Assembly: GCA_945882415.1 (NCBI GenBank)
Contig: CAMCWC010000007.1
Span: 110,915 to 174,914, forward strand
From: Chthonomonas calidirosea
GTDB lineage: Bacteria; Armatimonadota; Fimbriimonadia; Fimbriimonadales; Fimbriimonadaceae
DNA length: 64,000 bases
Reading direction: 5' to 3'
Made by a program: the position numbers and the translations under genes. The notes beneath the pieces are model-generated. The model was given only the letters and a program-made list of their open reading frames with translations, did no database searches and was not told the DNA's origin. Of this stretch, positions 31,478 through 39,859 are shown one piece after another (positions within the stretch are counted from its first letter, which is position 1; the number at the start of each line of letters is the position of its first letter).

Positions 31478-32407
31478 ATGACACAAGCACCTACTAATCC
31501 AGCAGAAACTCAGATTCCAAGCGCAAACGACGTTCAGCGCGGCGAAGGAATCCCTACGTGGCGCATAGCCAGCGGCAAGCTCCTAAAGGGCACCGAAGCG
31601 AAGGGCAATGTCGAAGAGATCGACAAAGTCGTCGGCAAGCTGCTTCGAATAGGGTTCCAGGAAGGAACATCGAAGGAAGGCGAGTACTACTCCCAATTGG
31701 AGATCGATCTCGAAACGACGGACGGCACTGTTCGCGTGAAAACCAACACCAGCCACGCCGGAGAGGAAAAGATCGGCGTCACCGCCATCAGCTTCGCTAA
31801 GGCGCTCGTGATGGTGAAAGCAAACGATGTAATCCAGGTCGAAGCCCAGCTCGCCAAGAAAGCCAACAAGTACGGGAAGTACAGCACCTATGCCAACGTC
31901 TCCCACGTTTTCCTGGATGACAAAAAGCAGTGGCGGACCAAGTGGGTCGATAAGTACGAACTGGACAAAGACCTCGACATCGATGCCCAGTGGGAGATTC
32001 TTCTTTCCGACCTAAAGACCCATCCGTCTTGGAGCGTCAGGGAGATGGCCAAACGGGAAACCGAGGGCGGCGGCGAGTACCTAGCGCCATGGGACAAACC
32101 AGCGTACAAGGCGGCCGAGCCTGCCCTAGTGAAAGCGGGCTGGCCAGAGTTCCACCACGGAACAAAGGATGCCTGGCTGGCGTTCGTAAAGCGCGCTGCG
32201 CCTGGTGTTAACACCGTCGAAGACATTCCCGATGCCATGTGGGGCGAGCTGGTAGCGGCGCTCCCGAACCTGAAGGCCGTGCCGGCTGTCCTCGCCGCGG
32301 TTAAGGATGCGCCGGCACCTGCAGCGGTCCAGACACGGGCGCCAGCACCGGCCGGCGCGTTCAAGTTCGCTGCGGATGACGAATACGACCCGTTCGCCGA
32401 TGAGTGA
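31478..32407 (+). CDS. Putative ssDNA-binding protein
   Basis: The ATG at 31478 has AGGA 10 bases upstream; the extension to 31424 overlaps the previous gene. The 309-residue product has an OB-like beta region (IDKVVGKLLRIGF; YYSQLEIDLETTDGTVRVKT; ANDVIQVEAQLAKKANKYG) and a linker rich in A and P. The acidic tail DDEYDPFADE resembles the DDDIPF tip of SSB proteins that recruits replication partners. Between the HTH gene and the nuclease/primase genes, a replication role is likely. A direct SSB match is not obvious. Confidence 0.45.
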   Translation: MTQAPTNPAETQIPSANDVQRGEGIPTWRIASGKLLKGTEAKGNVEEIDKVVGKLLRIGFQEGTSKEGEYYSQLEIDLETTDGTVRVKTNTSHAGEEKIGVTAISFAKALVMVKANDVIQVEAQLAKKANKYGKYSTYANVSHVFLDDKKQWRTKWVDKYELDKDLDIDAQWEILLSDLKTHPSWSVREMAKRETEGGGEYLAPWDKPAYKAAEPALVKAGWPEFHHGTKDAWLAFVKRAAPGVNTVEDIPDAMWGELVAALPNLKAVPAVLAAVKDAPAPAAVQTRAPAPAGAFKFAADDEYDPFADE

Positions 32408-32426
32408 GCCACGCGAATAACTGAGC

Positions 32427-32897
32427 ATGACATTCAACTTTGAGGCCGCGACCGATACACCCGTAAACCCCGCCGATGCGGCGAGGGCGCGGGTGCGCGC
32501 GGCTCTGCAAAGTTCGGGCGGGGTGGCTCAATCCGCTAGGCCACCTCGCCCACCGCGAAAACCGAAAACTGAAAATGCCAAAGCCGAGCATGCATACAAA
32601 GAAAAGACCGCAGACCTGTACAAAGCGCAAGGCTACGATGTGGCGCACGTCGACTATTTCGACCATCTCAACAAGCGCAAACACGATTTCCTTGGGTGCT
32701 TCGACAGCATCGCTTTTGGGAACGGCGAGACGATCGCAATCCAGTACACGAGCCAGGGCAACATGTCCGCCCGGAAAACCAAAGTCGAAGGTCGAGCCGG
32801 TTACCGCTGGGTCAAAAAAGCTGGCTGGAAGGTCGTTATCATCGGCTGGGAAAAGCAAGCAAACGGCCAATACGACCACAAGATTTGGGAGCTGTAG
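32427..32897 (+). CDS. PD-(D/E)xK-fold nuclease
   Basis: The 156-residue product has a low-complexity N-terminus (to about 50) and a compact nuclease-like domain: AYKEKTADLYKAQGYDVAHV, KHDFLGCFDSIAFGNGETIAIQYTSQG with D87, D93 and Q106-Y-T, and AGYRWVKKAGWKVVIIGWE. Phage relatives of this fold have the D...QxT pattern and act on replication or recombination intermediates. It is placed directly before the primase-helicase. Confidence 0.6.
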   Translation: MTFNFEAATDTPVNPADAARARVRAALQSSGGVAQSARPPRPPRKPKTENAKAEHAYKEKTADLYKAQGYDVAHVDYFDHLNKRKHDFLGCFDSIAFGNGETIAIQYTSQGNMSARKTKVEGRAGYRWVKKAGWKVVIIGWEKQANGQYDHKIWEL

Positions 32898-32903
32898 CGC
32901 TTG

Positions 32904-35000
32904 ATGTCGAGCAGGTCTCTCTCTCCGTCCGACCGCGAGTCCCTCGAGCTCGGCAGCGGCATACCGGCCGAGCTGATCGAAGCGCGCGGGTACTGGACCG
33001 CCACCAGCAAAAACGAGCTCCGCCTGCTGGGGTTTGGTGAGTCCCAACTGATCACCCCCGCTCTGGTGATCCCGATGCACACGGTGGACGGGAACGTTGG
33101 CAGCTACCAGATCCGGCCGCACCAGCCCCGGATGCTGAACGGGAAGCCGGTGAAGTACGAATCCCCCAAGGGCGGCACCAACCTCATCGACATCCCGCCA
33201 TCCGTCCGCCCGCTGCTGGCAGACAGTAAGGCGCCCCTCTGGGTCACCGAAGGGGTGAAGAAAGCCGACTGCGCCGCCGCGCATGGCCTAGTCTGTGTTG
33301 CCCTCGCCGGCGTCTGGAGCTGGCGAGGCAAAGTCGACGGCGGCAGCTCGATCGAGATTTCCGACTGGGACAGAATCGCCCTAAAAGGCCGGCGTGTTTT
33401 CCTCGCCTTCGACTCGGACCTGATAGACAAAGAACCCGTCCAGGTCGCCCTAAGGAAGCTCGGCGAGATGCTCGGCCGTAGGGGCGCTGAGGTTCGCTAC
33501 GTGTACATTCCGACCGGCGACGGGCGTAAGGTGGGCCTAGACGATTACCTGGTCGCTGGCGGGAGTGCAGAGGAGCTTGTCCGGAACGCCACGGTGATGC
33601 CACCGTACTCGAGTATTCGAATCCCTGGTCAGGTCGTCCGCACTGAGGACGGGGAGAAAGAATACAAGCTCACCGATCTTGGCAACGCGCAGCGCCTCAT
33701 CGACCAGTTTGGCGAGGACATCCGCTACAACCCGCAGTGGGCGACTTGGCTGGTTTGGCAGGGCACACACTGGGAAGCGGATGAGTCGAAGAGCTACGTC
33801 CAGCGCCTGGCCCACGCCGTCGTGAAAAACATGTGGGGCGAGATCGCCGACATGCAAAGCGATGACCCGAAACGAAAGCCGCTGCTGCAGTGGGCCCAAA
33901 GATCGGAATCCGCGCGCGGGATCCGGGACATGCTCGAGATCGCCCGGACACTGAAGGGCATCGCCATCACCGTCGACCAGCTCGACAGCCGGCCGCACTT
34001 GTTGAATGTAGCAAACGGCACGATCGATCTCGTTACTATGAAAATGAGGGATCACCGCCGCGAGGATCTACTCACCGCGGTGATCGACATTCCGTACAAC
34101 CCCGAAGCCAAAGTCGATCTCTGGGCGAAGTTCCTAAACCGCATCCTCCCAGATCCCGAAGTGCTTGAAATGGTGGGACGTATGGCCGGATACGCGCTCT
34201 CCGGCGAGAACAGCGAGAAGAAATTCTTCTTTCTTTATGGGGCCAGGGGCAACAACGGAAAATCCGTTTTCATCGAGGTGCTCGAAGGCATCTTTGGACC
34301 GTACGCGAAATCGACGCCAACTGAAACTTTCATAAAGAATCCGCTAAACGCTGGCAAGATCCCGACCGAGGTGGCCCGGCTGCGCGGATCCCGCCTCTGC
34401 ATCGCCTCCGAAGCAGGCGAGAACCAGCATCTAAATGAGGAGCTTGTTCGGGCCATCACCGGACGCGACACGATCACCGCCAGGCGACTGTACCAAGAGT
34501 CGTTTGAGTTCCGGGCGAACTGCGTGATCGTGATGACTGGCAACTATAAGCCGACGATCAAAGGGAACGACGATGCCATGTGGGGCCGCGTCATCATCGT
34601 TCCGTTTGAGGTCGTCATACCGCCAGAGGAGCAGGTGAAAAAGCTCGCCCAGAAGATCCTCGCAGAAGAGTCCGAGGGTGTACTTGCGTGGCTCGTTTAT
34701 TATTGCAAAGTGTGGCGAACTAACGGGCTAGGTGTATCGTCAGCCGTTGAAGATGCTGTTAAAAATTATCGCGTAGAAAGCGACATACTCGGCCACTTTT
34801 TGGAGGAATGCACACAGCATAGCCCCATGAATAGTACGCGGGCTAGTGAACTCTACTCGCGGTATGCAAGGTGGGCAAAAGAGCAGGGGATGAAACCCAT
34901 GACCAGCACTGCCTTCGGACGCCGACTCGGCGATCGAGGCCTCGAAAAAACCAAGGACAAAACCGGATGGTACTACTCAAAAATCTCAATCATCGAATAA
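32904..35000 (+). CDS. P4-type primase-helicase (DUF3854-like + D5 helicase)
   Basis: The ATG at 32904 is preferred to a TTG at 32901. The 698-residue product has an N-terminal Toprim-like part (LWVTEGVKKADCAAAHGLV; VFLAFDSDL), a linker, a D5_N domain (VANGTIDLVTMKMRDHRRED) and a superfamily 3 helicase with Walker A GARGNNGKS (446-454) and CVIVMTGNYKPTIKGND. It should prime and unwind phage DNA. The gene is followed at once by an iteron cluster, as expected of an initiator acting next to its own origin. Confidence 0.85.
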   Translation: MSSRSLSPSDRESLELGSGIPAELIEARGYWTATSKNELRLLGFGESQLITPALVIPMHTVDGNVGSYQIRPHQPRMLNGKPVKYESPKGGTNLIDIPPSVRPLLADSKAPLWVTEGVKKADCAAAHGLVCVALAGVWSWRGKVDGGSSIEISDWDRIALKGRRVFLAFDSDLIDKEPVQVALRKLGEMLGRRGAEVRYVYIPTGDGRKVGLDDYLVAGGSAEELVRNATVMPPYSSIRIPGQVVRTEDGEKEYKLTDLGNAQRLIDQFGEDIRYNPQWATWLVWQGTHWEADESKSYVQRLAHAVVKNMWGEIADMQSDDPKRKPLLQWAQRSESARGIRDMLEIARTLKGIAITVDQLDSRPHLLNVANGTIDLVTMKMRDHRREDLLTAVIDIPYNPEAKVDLWAKFLNRILPDPEVLEMVGRMAGYALSGENSEKKFFFLYGARGNNGKSVFIEVLEGIFGPYAKSTPTETFIKNPLNAGKIPTEVARLRGSRLCIASEAGENQHLNEELVRAITGRDTITARRLYQESFEFRANCVIVMTGNYKPTIKGNDDAMWGRVIIVPFEVVIPPEEQVKKLAQKILAEESEGVLAWLVYYCKVWRTNGLGVSSAVEDAVKNYRVESDILGHFLEECTQHSPMNSTRASELYSRYARWAKEQGMKPMTSTAFGRRLGDRGLEKTKDKTGWYYSKISIIE

Positions 35001-35168
35001 ACCCGTCACCGCGATTTTCCAGGGTGATCCCAGCCGGTGACGGGTTTGGCCCCCTGCTGGTGACGGGTTTTCGAACCTGTGACGGGTTTTTCTATAAAAC
35101 TATCTTCCTGCGCGCGCGTGTACGCGTAAGATTTAGAAAACCCGTCAACCCGTCACCAACCCGTCACC
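34999..35168. repeat. Iteron cluster, probable phage replication origin
   Basis: There are seven copies of GGTGACGGGTT. Minus-orientation copies lie at 34999-35010, 35138-35147 (one change), 35147-35157 and 35158-35168; plus-orientation copies at 35036-35047, 35059-35070 and 35079-35089. They flank a T-rich stretch (35087-35100), a GC-alternating block and an A-rich stretch (35130-35140). The first copy overlaps the stop of the primase gene, and with the second can form a 12-bp stem. This looks like an origin, with a terminator as the alternative. Confidence 0.6.
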
Positions 35169-35180
35169 GAGGTTTTTCCC

Positions 35181-35531
35181 ATGGTTGACCTTGAGGTCGG
35201 CATGGCCCCAGGCGGCTGGGCTGTTCCCGTCCCTCGCGCCGAGACGGGAGTAGAACGGGAAGTGTTTCATAAAGTGCAGGTGTACGCAACCGCATTCAAG
35301 GAAACGTTAAGCGCGCAAACCCTTTCCGTGATTCTTGCTAACATCGAACATTCAAGCGATGGCGATCTTCCCAAGATGATCTCTCTAGTTCGAGCTAACG
35401 GTAAAGAAATTTGCAACCTTCTCCATGAGATCGATTGCGAACGAAAACCTCTGGAAGGTATCGATTTAGAAATCGCGATTAGGCGCAATTTCGAGACCGT
35501 GAGTCAGTTCGATTTTGGTGTAGAAAAATGA
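35181..35531 (+). CDS. Hypothetical phage protein
   Basis: The ATG at 35181 begins 13 bases after the last iteron. The 116-residue product has a variable N-terminus and a helical body (FHKVQVYATAFKETLSAQTL; MISLVRANGKEICNLLHEID). No motif is recognised. Its stop overlaps the next start by ATGA. Being next to the origin-like repeats, it could bind DNA or the replication machinery, but nothing in the sequence shows it. Confidence 0.5.
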   Translation: MVDLEVGMAPGGWAVPVPRAETGVEREVFHKVQVYATAFKETLSAQTLSVILANIEHSSDGDLPKMISLVRANGKEICNLLHEIDCERKPLEGIDLEIAIRRNFETVSQFDFGVEK

Positions 35532-36106
35532 GCGAAACGCAAACAATCATTCACGCGCGGGAGGACATCCATAGCCATACCTTCTGGGTTAGTGCCGAGG
35601 GCCGAATCGCGAAGGCGTTTCTTGAGGGCTGGGGCGCGGTTTTGCGGGAGCGGAAGTTCAGCGGCGACCCGACCGCCATCCCTGCCGGTATGGACAGCGT
35701 GGCGAAGCATAAGAGGGGCTCTCCGAGCGATCCGCCAGACGTGCTGCTCCGCTTTCTACAGGTCGAGCAGGACCTGCCGCTGATGGCCACGGGCAGCGTG
35801 AGACGGCTGCTCGAGTGGATCTACGTCAACGGGCTCGATTGGCGGATGAAGCGCCGGTTTCTCTTTCCGGACGCGACCTGGTCGGACTGGGTCGACGAGA
35901 AGGACCCAGCTCCGCAGATCCGGTTTCTTGGCACGGAGGAGAAAGCCTTCCCGTTCTATCGGTTTAGCATCCAGGCGTTCAGCTGCCCAGAGGCCCACGC
36001 AATCTGCAAGGAGTGGGGCATCGATTGGGCGGAGTTCCTTCACCGAGAGCACCGACGTTTCGCCCGAGAATTCGGAAAATCTTTACTTCCTAAGAAAAAT
36101 GCTTGA
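35528..36106 (+). CDS. Hypothetical phage protein
   Basis: A 192-residue protein with several W residues (WVSAEGRIAKAFLEGWGAVL; LLEWIYVNGLDWRMKRRFLF; SDWVDEKDPAPQIRFLGTEE), so it has a stable fold, but no domain is known to me. It is the last gene of the rightward early operon; the late promoter's -35 lies inside its last codons. An antitermination role would fit the position but nothing in the sequence supports it directly. Confidence 0.5.
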   Translation: MSETQTIIHAREDIHSHTFWVSAEGRIAKAFLEGWGAVLRERKFSGDPTAIPAGMDSVAKHKRGSPSDPPDVLLRFLQVEQDLPLMATGSVRRLLEWIYVNGLDWRMKRRFLFPDATWSDWVDEKDPAPQIRFLGTEEKAFPFYRFSIQAFSCPEAHAICKEWGIDWAEFLHREHRRFAREFGKSLLPKKNA

Positions 36107-36130
36107 CTTTCCCGGATTTTTTGGTACCAT
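36103..36130 (+). promoter_or_regulatory. Late promoter candidate
   Basis: -35 TTGACT (36103-36108), 16 bases, -10 TACCAT (36125-36130). The predicted start is near 36137 and a terminator follows at 36175, so an unaided transcript would be only about 70 bases. Confidence 0.5.
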
Positions 36131-36174
36131 TTGGGCATCGACGCGTAGCCGTGTCAACTTATAGCGATTTTTAG

Positions 36175-36212
36175 AGACCCGCTGGAGCGATCCAGGCGGG
36201 TCTTTTCTGTTT
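36175..36212 (+). terminator. Intrinsic terminator just after the late promoter
   Basis: The stem AGACCCGC with GCGGGTCT (36175-36182 / 36196-36203) is continued by TGGA/TCCA across a GCGA loop, followed by TTTTCTGTTT. It precedes the whole lysis and head operon. Confidence 0.8.
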
Positions 36213-36307
36213 GCACCCCGTCAATTTGCACACTAAGTCCCGAGAGCCCAGCCGGTGGTCGTATCTCGCCTCAGCGACCCGCTTAGCCCAGACCGGCACA
36301 TAACCCC

Positions 36308-36826
36308 ATGGCACTGCCAGTAAAGAGCCCGCCATTCCCATTCCGCGCTGCGGAATGGGAAGCTATGCCCGCCGACCAGAAGGGCCTGCTCTACATGGCG
36401 CAGGAGTGCGATTTCTACGAGACCGCAGAAGTGCCGCCCGGCAGCAACAAAGGGCCGAGGGTCAGCGAGATCCTTCGCCTTGCGCACTCGACGCCTGGCC
36501 AGCCTTGGTGCGCGGCGGTCGTTTACGTTTGCTACATCCATCTCGCGAAATGCTCGACTCGCCGGCCGCTTTACCCTGCGTCGGTCGCGAGCTGGATCCA
36601 GTGGGCAAAGGCGTACGGGAAGCTCCGGAAGGCGCCAAAGCGCGGCTACCTGTTCTTCCTCCAGGGCGAAGGCCGCAGCCACATCGGCGCCGTCGTTCGT
36701 GTCCGTGGCGACATTGTCGAAACCCTCGAGGGAAACACGAACGATGCCGGCCAGCGCGAAGGCGTTCGCATGGCCCGGCGTGAGCGCCGGATCGCCAGCA
36801 TCGACGGCTACATCGACATGAGCTAA
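36308..36826 (+). CDS. Phage endolysin, CHAP-type
   Basis: The 172-residue product has the Cys/His/Asn layout of CHAP cysteine peptidases: C68 in GQPWCAAVVYVCY, H125 in GRSHIGAVVRV and N143 in TLEGNTN, with ERRIASIDGYI at the end. It should cleave peptidoglycan peptide bridges to release phage. No signal peptide is seen, so a holin or another export route is needed; small membrane proteins follow directly. It is the first gene of the late operon. Confidence 0.75.
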   Translation: MALPVKSPPFPFRAAEWEAMPADQKGLLYMAQECDFYETAEVPPGSNKGPRVSEILRLAHSTPGQPWCAAVVYVCYIHLAKCSTRRPLYPASVASWIQWAKAYGKLRKAPKRGYLFFLQGEGRSHIGAVVRVRGDIVETLEGNTNDAGQREGVRMARRERRIASIDGYIDMS

Positions 36827-36939
36827 CCGATTTTCATCCCGTTAACCCCTCCAGCCGGTGGGCCCAGCGCAGACAGGACGTTAACGTCTGGTCCCTCTAG
36901 TTCCTCCCCTAGACCCACGCCGGCAACAACAAAACAACC

Positions 36940-37212
36940 ATGGATCCAAACCTTGCTCTCACTATCGCCGGAAGTCTCTTTGCGGGCGGCGTTGCTTGGG
37001 GTTTTGCGCGTGCAGACGTGGCAAAGCTCCGGGAAGACAACACGCATATGCGCACCGAGATTGAGCGGATTCGTCTCCGCCAAGAGCAGACAGAGAGCTT
37101 GCACGCAAAGCAGGTGGAGCAACTCAACAGATCGATCAGTGATCTGGGAAACCGACTGACGGCGATCGAGACGACTCTGAACTTGATGCGCGAGGACCTT
37201 AAACGAACATGA
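36940..37212 (+). CDS. Membrane-anchored coiled-coil protein (lysis cassette)
   Basis: A 90-residue protein: N-terminal membrane segment (LALTIAGSLFAGGVAWGFA) and then a long charged coiled coil (LREDNTHMRTEIERIRLRQE; QVEQLNRSISDLGNRLTAIE). This is the shape of phage spanin-type or lysis accessory proteins. It overlaps the next start by ATGA. Assigned by position and layout only. Confidence 0.45.
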   Translation: MDPNLALTIAGSLFAGGVAWGFARADVAKLREDNTHMRTEIERIRLRQEQTESLHAKQVEQLNRSISDLGNRLTAIETTLNLMREDLKRT

Positions 37213-37418
37213 AAAAGAAAACCGAATTCGACGTTGAACAGCAGATCCGCACCGTCGCAGTGTCGGCCGCGCTCGGCTACGCGACCAGCAAGGGTCTCGA
37301 CCTCAGCACCGAGATGGGCATGGCGGTCGGCGCGCTGCTCGGCTCGGTTTACGACCATGCCGCCTTCGCGGTGAAGCGGAACTGGGGCTGGCTCAAAGGG
37401 CGGTTCAAGCTCCGCTAA
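37209..37418 (+). CDS. Small holin-like protein
   Basis: A 69-residue protein with one or two weakly hydrophobic helices (VAVSAALGYATSKGLDLS; MGMAVGALLGSVYDHAAFAV) and a basic C-terminus (KRNWGWLKGRFKLR). The small size, basic tail and position after the endolysin fit a holin, but the helices are poor, so this is tentative. The stop overlaps the next start (TAATG). Confidence 0.35.
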   Translation: MKKKTEFDVEQQIRTVAVSAALGYATSKGLDLSTEMGMAVGALLGSVYDHAAFAVKRNWGWLKGRFKLR

Positions 37419-38080
37419 TGAGCCAGACCGCGCGTCTGGACTCGCTCCAGACTTGGGACCGAAACTACCGCCGCGGTGACATCCAGGCGATCAAGCGAAG
37501 CATCGTCCGCTTTGGATTCAACGGGGCCCTAAGAATTCGCGCCGGCGTGGTGATGGCCGGCAACCACTCACTGCTGGCGCTTCGAGAGCTCGAGGCTGCG
37601 AAGGTCAAACCGCCAACAGGCATCACCGTCGAGAAGGGCAAATGGCTTGTCCCAGTCATCTCGCTCGATCACCTGAGCGACGACGAAGCGACCGCCTTCG
37701 CGATCGCCGACAATCGGACCAGCGATTTAGGCGAGTACGACGAAGAAAGCCTTCGAGTGTTGACCGATGAGTTGCTAAAGGTCGACGCGACGCTGATCGC
37801 CGACGCGGGCTACGATCTGACCGTCGACTTCGGCGCCATGGCCGACCAGGCGGGCGAAGAGGCCGAGCGGCTACGAAAGGAAGCCGAGGAGGAGGAAGGC
37901 TCCGAGCAGATCGCAGACAAGGCCGAAAGCTCCGAGCCAGGCATCTTGCTCAAGTGGGGCGAGTGGAAGATCCACTTAACCGACGATGAAGCCGAGGCCC
38001 TTTCCATCCGCGCGAAAGAGCATCTGGAGCGCACCGGTACGACGTTCGGGTTTGTGAGGGCGATACTTGGCCTTTCATGA
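37418..38080 (+). CDS. ParB/Srx-domain protein
   Basis: The 220-residue product has a ParB/Srx-type N-terminal fold (SLQTWDRNYRRGDIQAIKRS; GGVVMAGNHSLLALRELEAA-like segment; WLVPVISLDHLSDDEATAFA; AIADNRTSDLGEYDEESL), then an acidic helix (EEAERLRKEAEEEEGSEQIA). Such proteins in phages often precede DNA methyltransferases. The next gene is a ParB/Srx-methyltransferase fusion, so the two may form one DNA-modification unit. Confidence 0.65.
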   Translation: MSQTARLDSLQTWDRNYRRGDIQAIKRSIVRFGFNGALRIRAGVVMAGNHSLLALRELEAAKVKPPTGITVEKGKWLVPVISLDHLSDDEATAFAIADNRTSDLGEYDEESLRVLTDELLKVDATLIADAGYDLTVDFGAMADQAGEEAERLRKEAEEEEGSEQIADKAESSEPGILLKWGEWKIHLTDDEAEALSIRAKEHLERTGTTFGFVRAILGLS

Positions 38081-39464
38081 GCGGTTCTCGCTCGCTGAGC
38101 TGGTGCCGGCGAGTTACAACCCCCGTGTCATCGATGAGGCTGGCAAGGTCAGGCTCCGCGAGAGTCTCCGCGAGCTCGGCGCCATCAAGCCGATTGTTGT
38201 ACGGCCAAACGGCACGATCATCGCGGGCCACCAGCGCACACAGGCCGCCGCTGCCATCGGTCTAAAGCACTTGCCGGCGCACGAGATCGACGTAAAGGGC
38301 GCTGCAGACGAGATCCGGTTTAACCAGCTGCATAACGGCTGCGAGGTGGACATCAGTGGGCATCTGGTCCGCGTGCCTCCAGGAGCGCCGGACACGTGGG
38401 CCGCAGTAGGCCCGAGCAACGTTTCCGCTCCAGATCATCTCCAGGAAGGCGCCGGCGAGCGGCACGAGATGATGAAGTTGCTGGCGAAGTACGGACCGTT
38501 CAGCGGATCGATCGCCACGCCGGAAGGTGAAGTGATCGCCGGCGCCCAATACGCATGGTGCGCGAGGCAGATCGGAGTTCCGGTCCATGTCCGCTACGTT
38601 TCTTCCCGGCACCGCGAGCTGGTGCGTAAGATCTTCGCGCAGTCCTTCGGCGAGTACTGCTATGACAACTTGCCGAAAACGACGTGGGGCCAGGCGCTGG
38701 TCCAAATGCACCGGCTAGTGGGCCCAAGATCGCTCGGCAGCTCGCTGTACGACAAGGTCGTTATTCCGCGCCTGGCGCCCGGCATGCGCGTTCTCGACTT
38801 CGGAGCGGGCCAGAAGGCGTACGTCAAGAAACTGAGCGCAGAAGGCATCGACATCCTCGGCGTTGAGTTCTACAAGCGGAAGGGCAACACCGTCGATATT
38901 GCCGGTGGCCACGCTGACATCAGCTTTCTGACCCATAGCCTGCGAACCAAAGGGCTTTTCGATTTCGTTGTTTGCGATTCGGTTCTCAACTCGGTCGATT
39001 CCATGCAGGCCGAAGCGGACGTGCTGGCCACGCTAAATGCGCTGTGCAAGCCTGGCGGCCTGATCGCGTTCAGCGGCCGGCCGATTTATCAGGTCGAGCG
39101 GTTCGCGGCGAGGAAGCAGAAGGCTGAGGACATCCGGACGGTTGAGTTCCTCGATCAGAACGGGTTCAGCGCCATCTTCCGGGCCGGGGTCTGGCAGTAC
39201 CAGAAGTTCCACAACCGCTCGCAGGTCGAATCACTCGCGAAGGTCTACATCGGCGAGGAGTTCACGCTGACTTGCGGCAACGAAGCGCACCGCCCGCGGG
39301 CGGATCTGACGGGTAGCAGCTGGCAGGTCATCGGCAAGAAGACGGCCGCCACCGAATGGGAGGCGGCCGTGGCCAGAGAGTTCGACCTTCCGACCCCGAG
39401 TGGGCGGTACGGGCGGTCTCAGGAAGTGCTGGACGCCATCAAAGCGGCGCCCGCATCGGGCTGA
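38067..39464 (+). CDS. ParB/Srx domain fused to SAM-dependent methyltransferase
   Basis: A TTG start at 38067, overlapping the previous gene by 14 bases, gives 465 residues. The N-terminal ParB/Srx domain (LVPASYNPRVIDEAGKVRLR; AIKPIVVRPNGTIIAGHQRT) is followed, from about residue 210, by a Rossmann methyltransferase with VLDFGAGQKAYVKKL (motif I), GVEFYKRKGN and FDFVVCDSVLNSVDS (motif IV region). No target-recognition domain of a standard N6 or C5 enzyme is evident, so the modified substrate is unclear; DNA is the likely one by context. Confidence 0.65.
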   Translation: MAFHERFSLAELVPASYNPRVIDEAGKVRLRESLRELGAIKPIVVRPNGTIIAGHQRTQAAAAIGLKHLPAHEIDVKGAADEIRFNQLHNGCEVDISGHLVRVPPGAPDTWAAVGPSNVSAPDHLQEGAGERHEMMKLLAKYGPFSGSIATPEGEVIAGAQYAWCARQIGVPVHVRYVSSRHRELVRKIFAQSFGEYCYDNLPKTTWGQALVQMHRLVGPRSLGSSLYDKVVIPRLAPGMRVLDFGAGQKAYVKKLSAEGIDILGVEFYKRKGNTVDIAGGHADISFLTHSLRTKGLFDFVVCDSVLNSVDSMQAEADVLATLNALCKPGGLIAFSGRPIYQVERFAARKQKAEDIRTVEFLDQNGFSAIFRAGVWQYQKFHNRSQVESLAKVYIGEEFTLTCGNEAHRPRADLTGSSWQVIGKKTAATEWEAAVAREFDLPTPSGRYGRSQEVLDAIKAAPASG

Positions 39465-39859
39465 AAGTGACCGACGCCAAAGAGCCAGTTTCGGCAGGTT
39501 CCGAACTCGCGAGGCACATCGGTCATAACAGCCGGGATCGGCAAGCGCACCACGCCGCCTGAAACGGTGACGGTGACGCCGGGCTGCTCGATCTGGAAGC
39601 CGGGCGCGCCAGGCGCCTTCTGGACAGGAAGATGCAGGTTCAGTTCCCAACTAGAAGAAACGCCGCAGAGGTAGTAGATTTCATCGTTGCCCAGCTCGAT
39701 GGTCTGGACGTCTCCGGCGCGCATCCCGTCCGGTGAAAGACCTGGGTGATACTCACCGCGAAGGCAGCGGGCGCAGTGAACGTTTGGGTTGAATCCGGTG
39801 ACCGATTTGCACCACATGTAGCGGAACCTTCGGGTAGTGGCGATGGTGATTTTGGTCAT
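39419..39859 (-). CDS. Hypothetical protein, end of amidoligase-GGCT module
   Basis: The ATG at 39859 has GGAGAACG upstream and overlaps the previous stop (ATGA), giving 146 residues. It contains a Cys pair (HCARCLRGEYHPGL) and later single Cys (YYLCGVSSSW; GTCRNW), which may be a metal site. The 3' end overlaps the convergent methyltransferase gene by 46 bases. No family was recognised. Its operon context (HTH, GGCT) suggests a role in the same module. Confidence 0.5.
   Translation of the reverse strand: MTKITIATTRRFRYMWCKSVTGFNPNVHCARCLRGEYHPGLSPDGMRAGDVQTIELGNDEIYYLCGVSSSWELNLHLPVQKAPGAPGFQIEQPGVTVTVSGGVVRLPIPAVMTDVPREFGTCRNWLFGVGHFQPDAGAALMASSTS

Noticed and set aside
36877..36888. 12-bp perfect palindrome GACGTTAACGTC between endolysin and the coiled-coil gene.
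   Set aside because: Too short without a T tract, and no promoter or second copy was seen; may be chance or a processing site.
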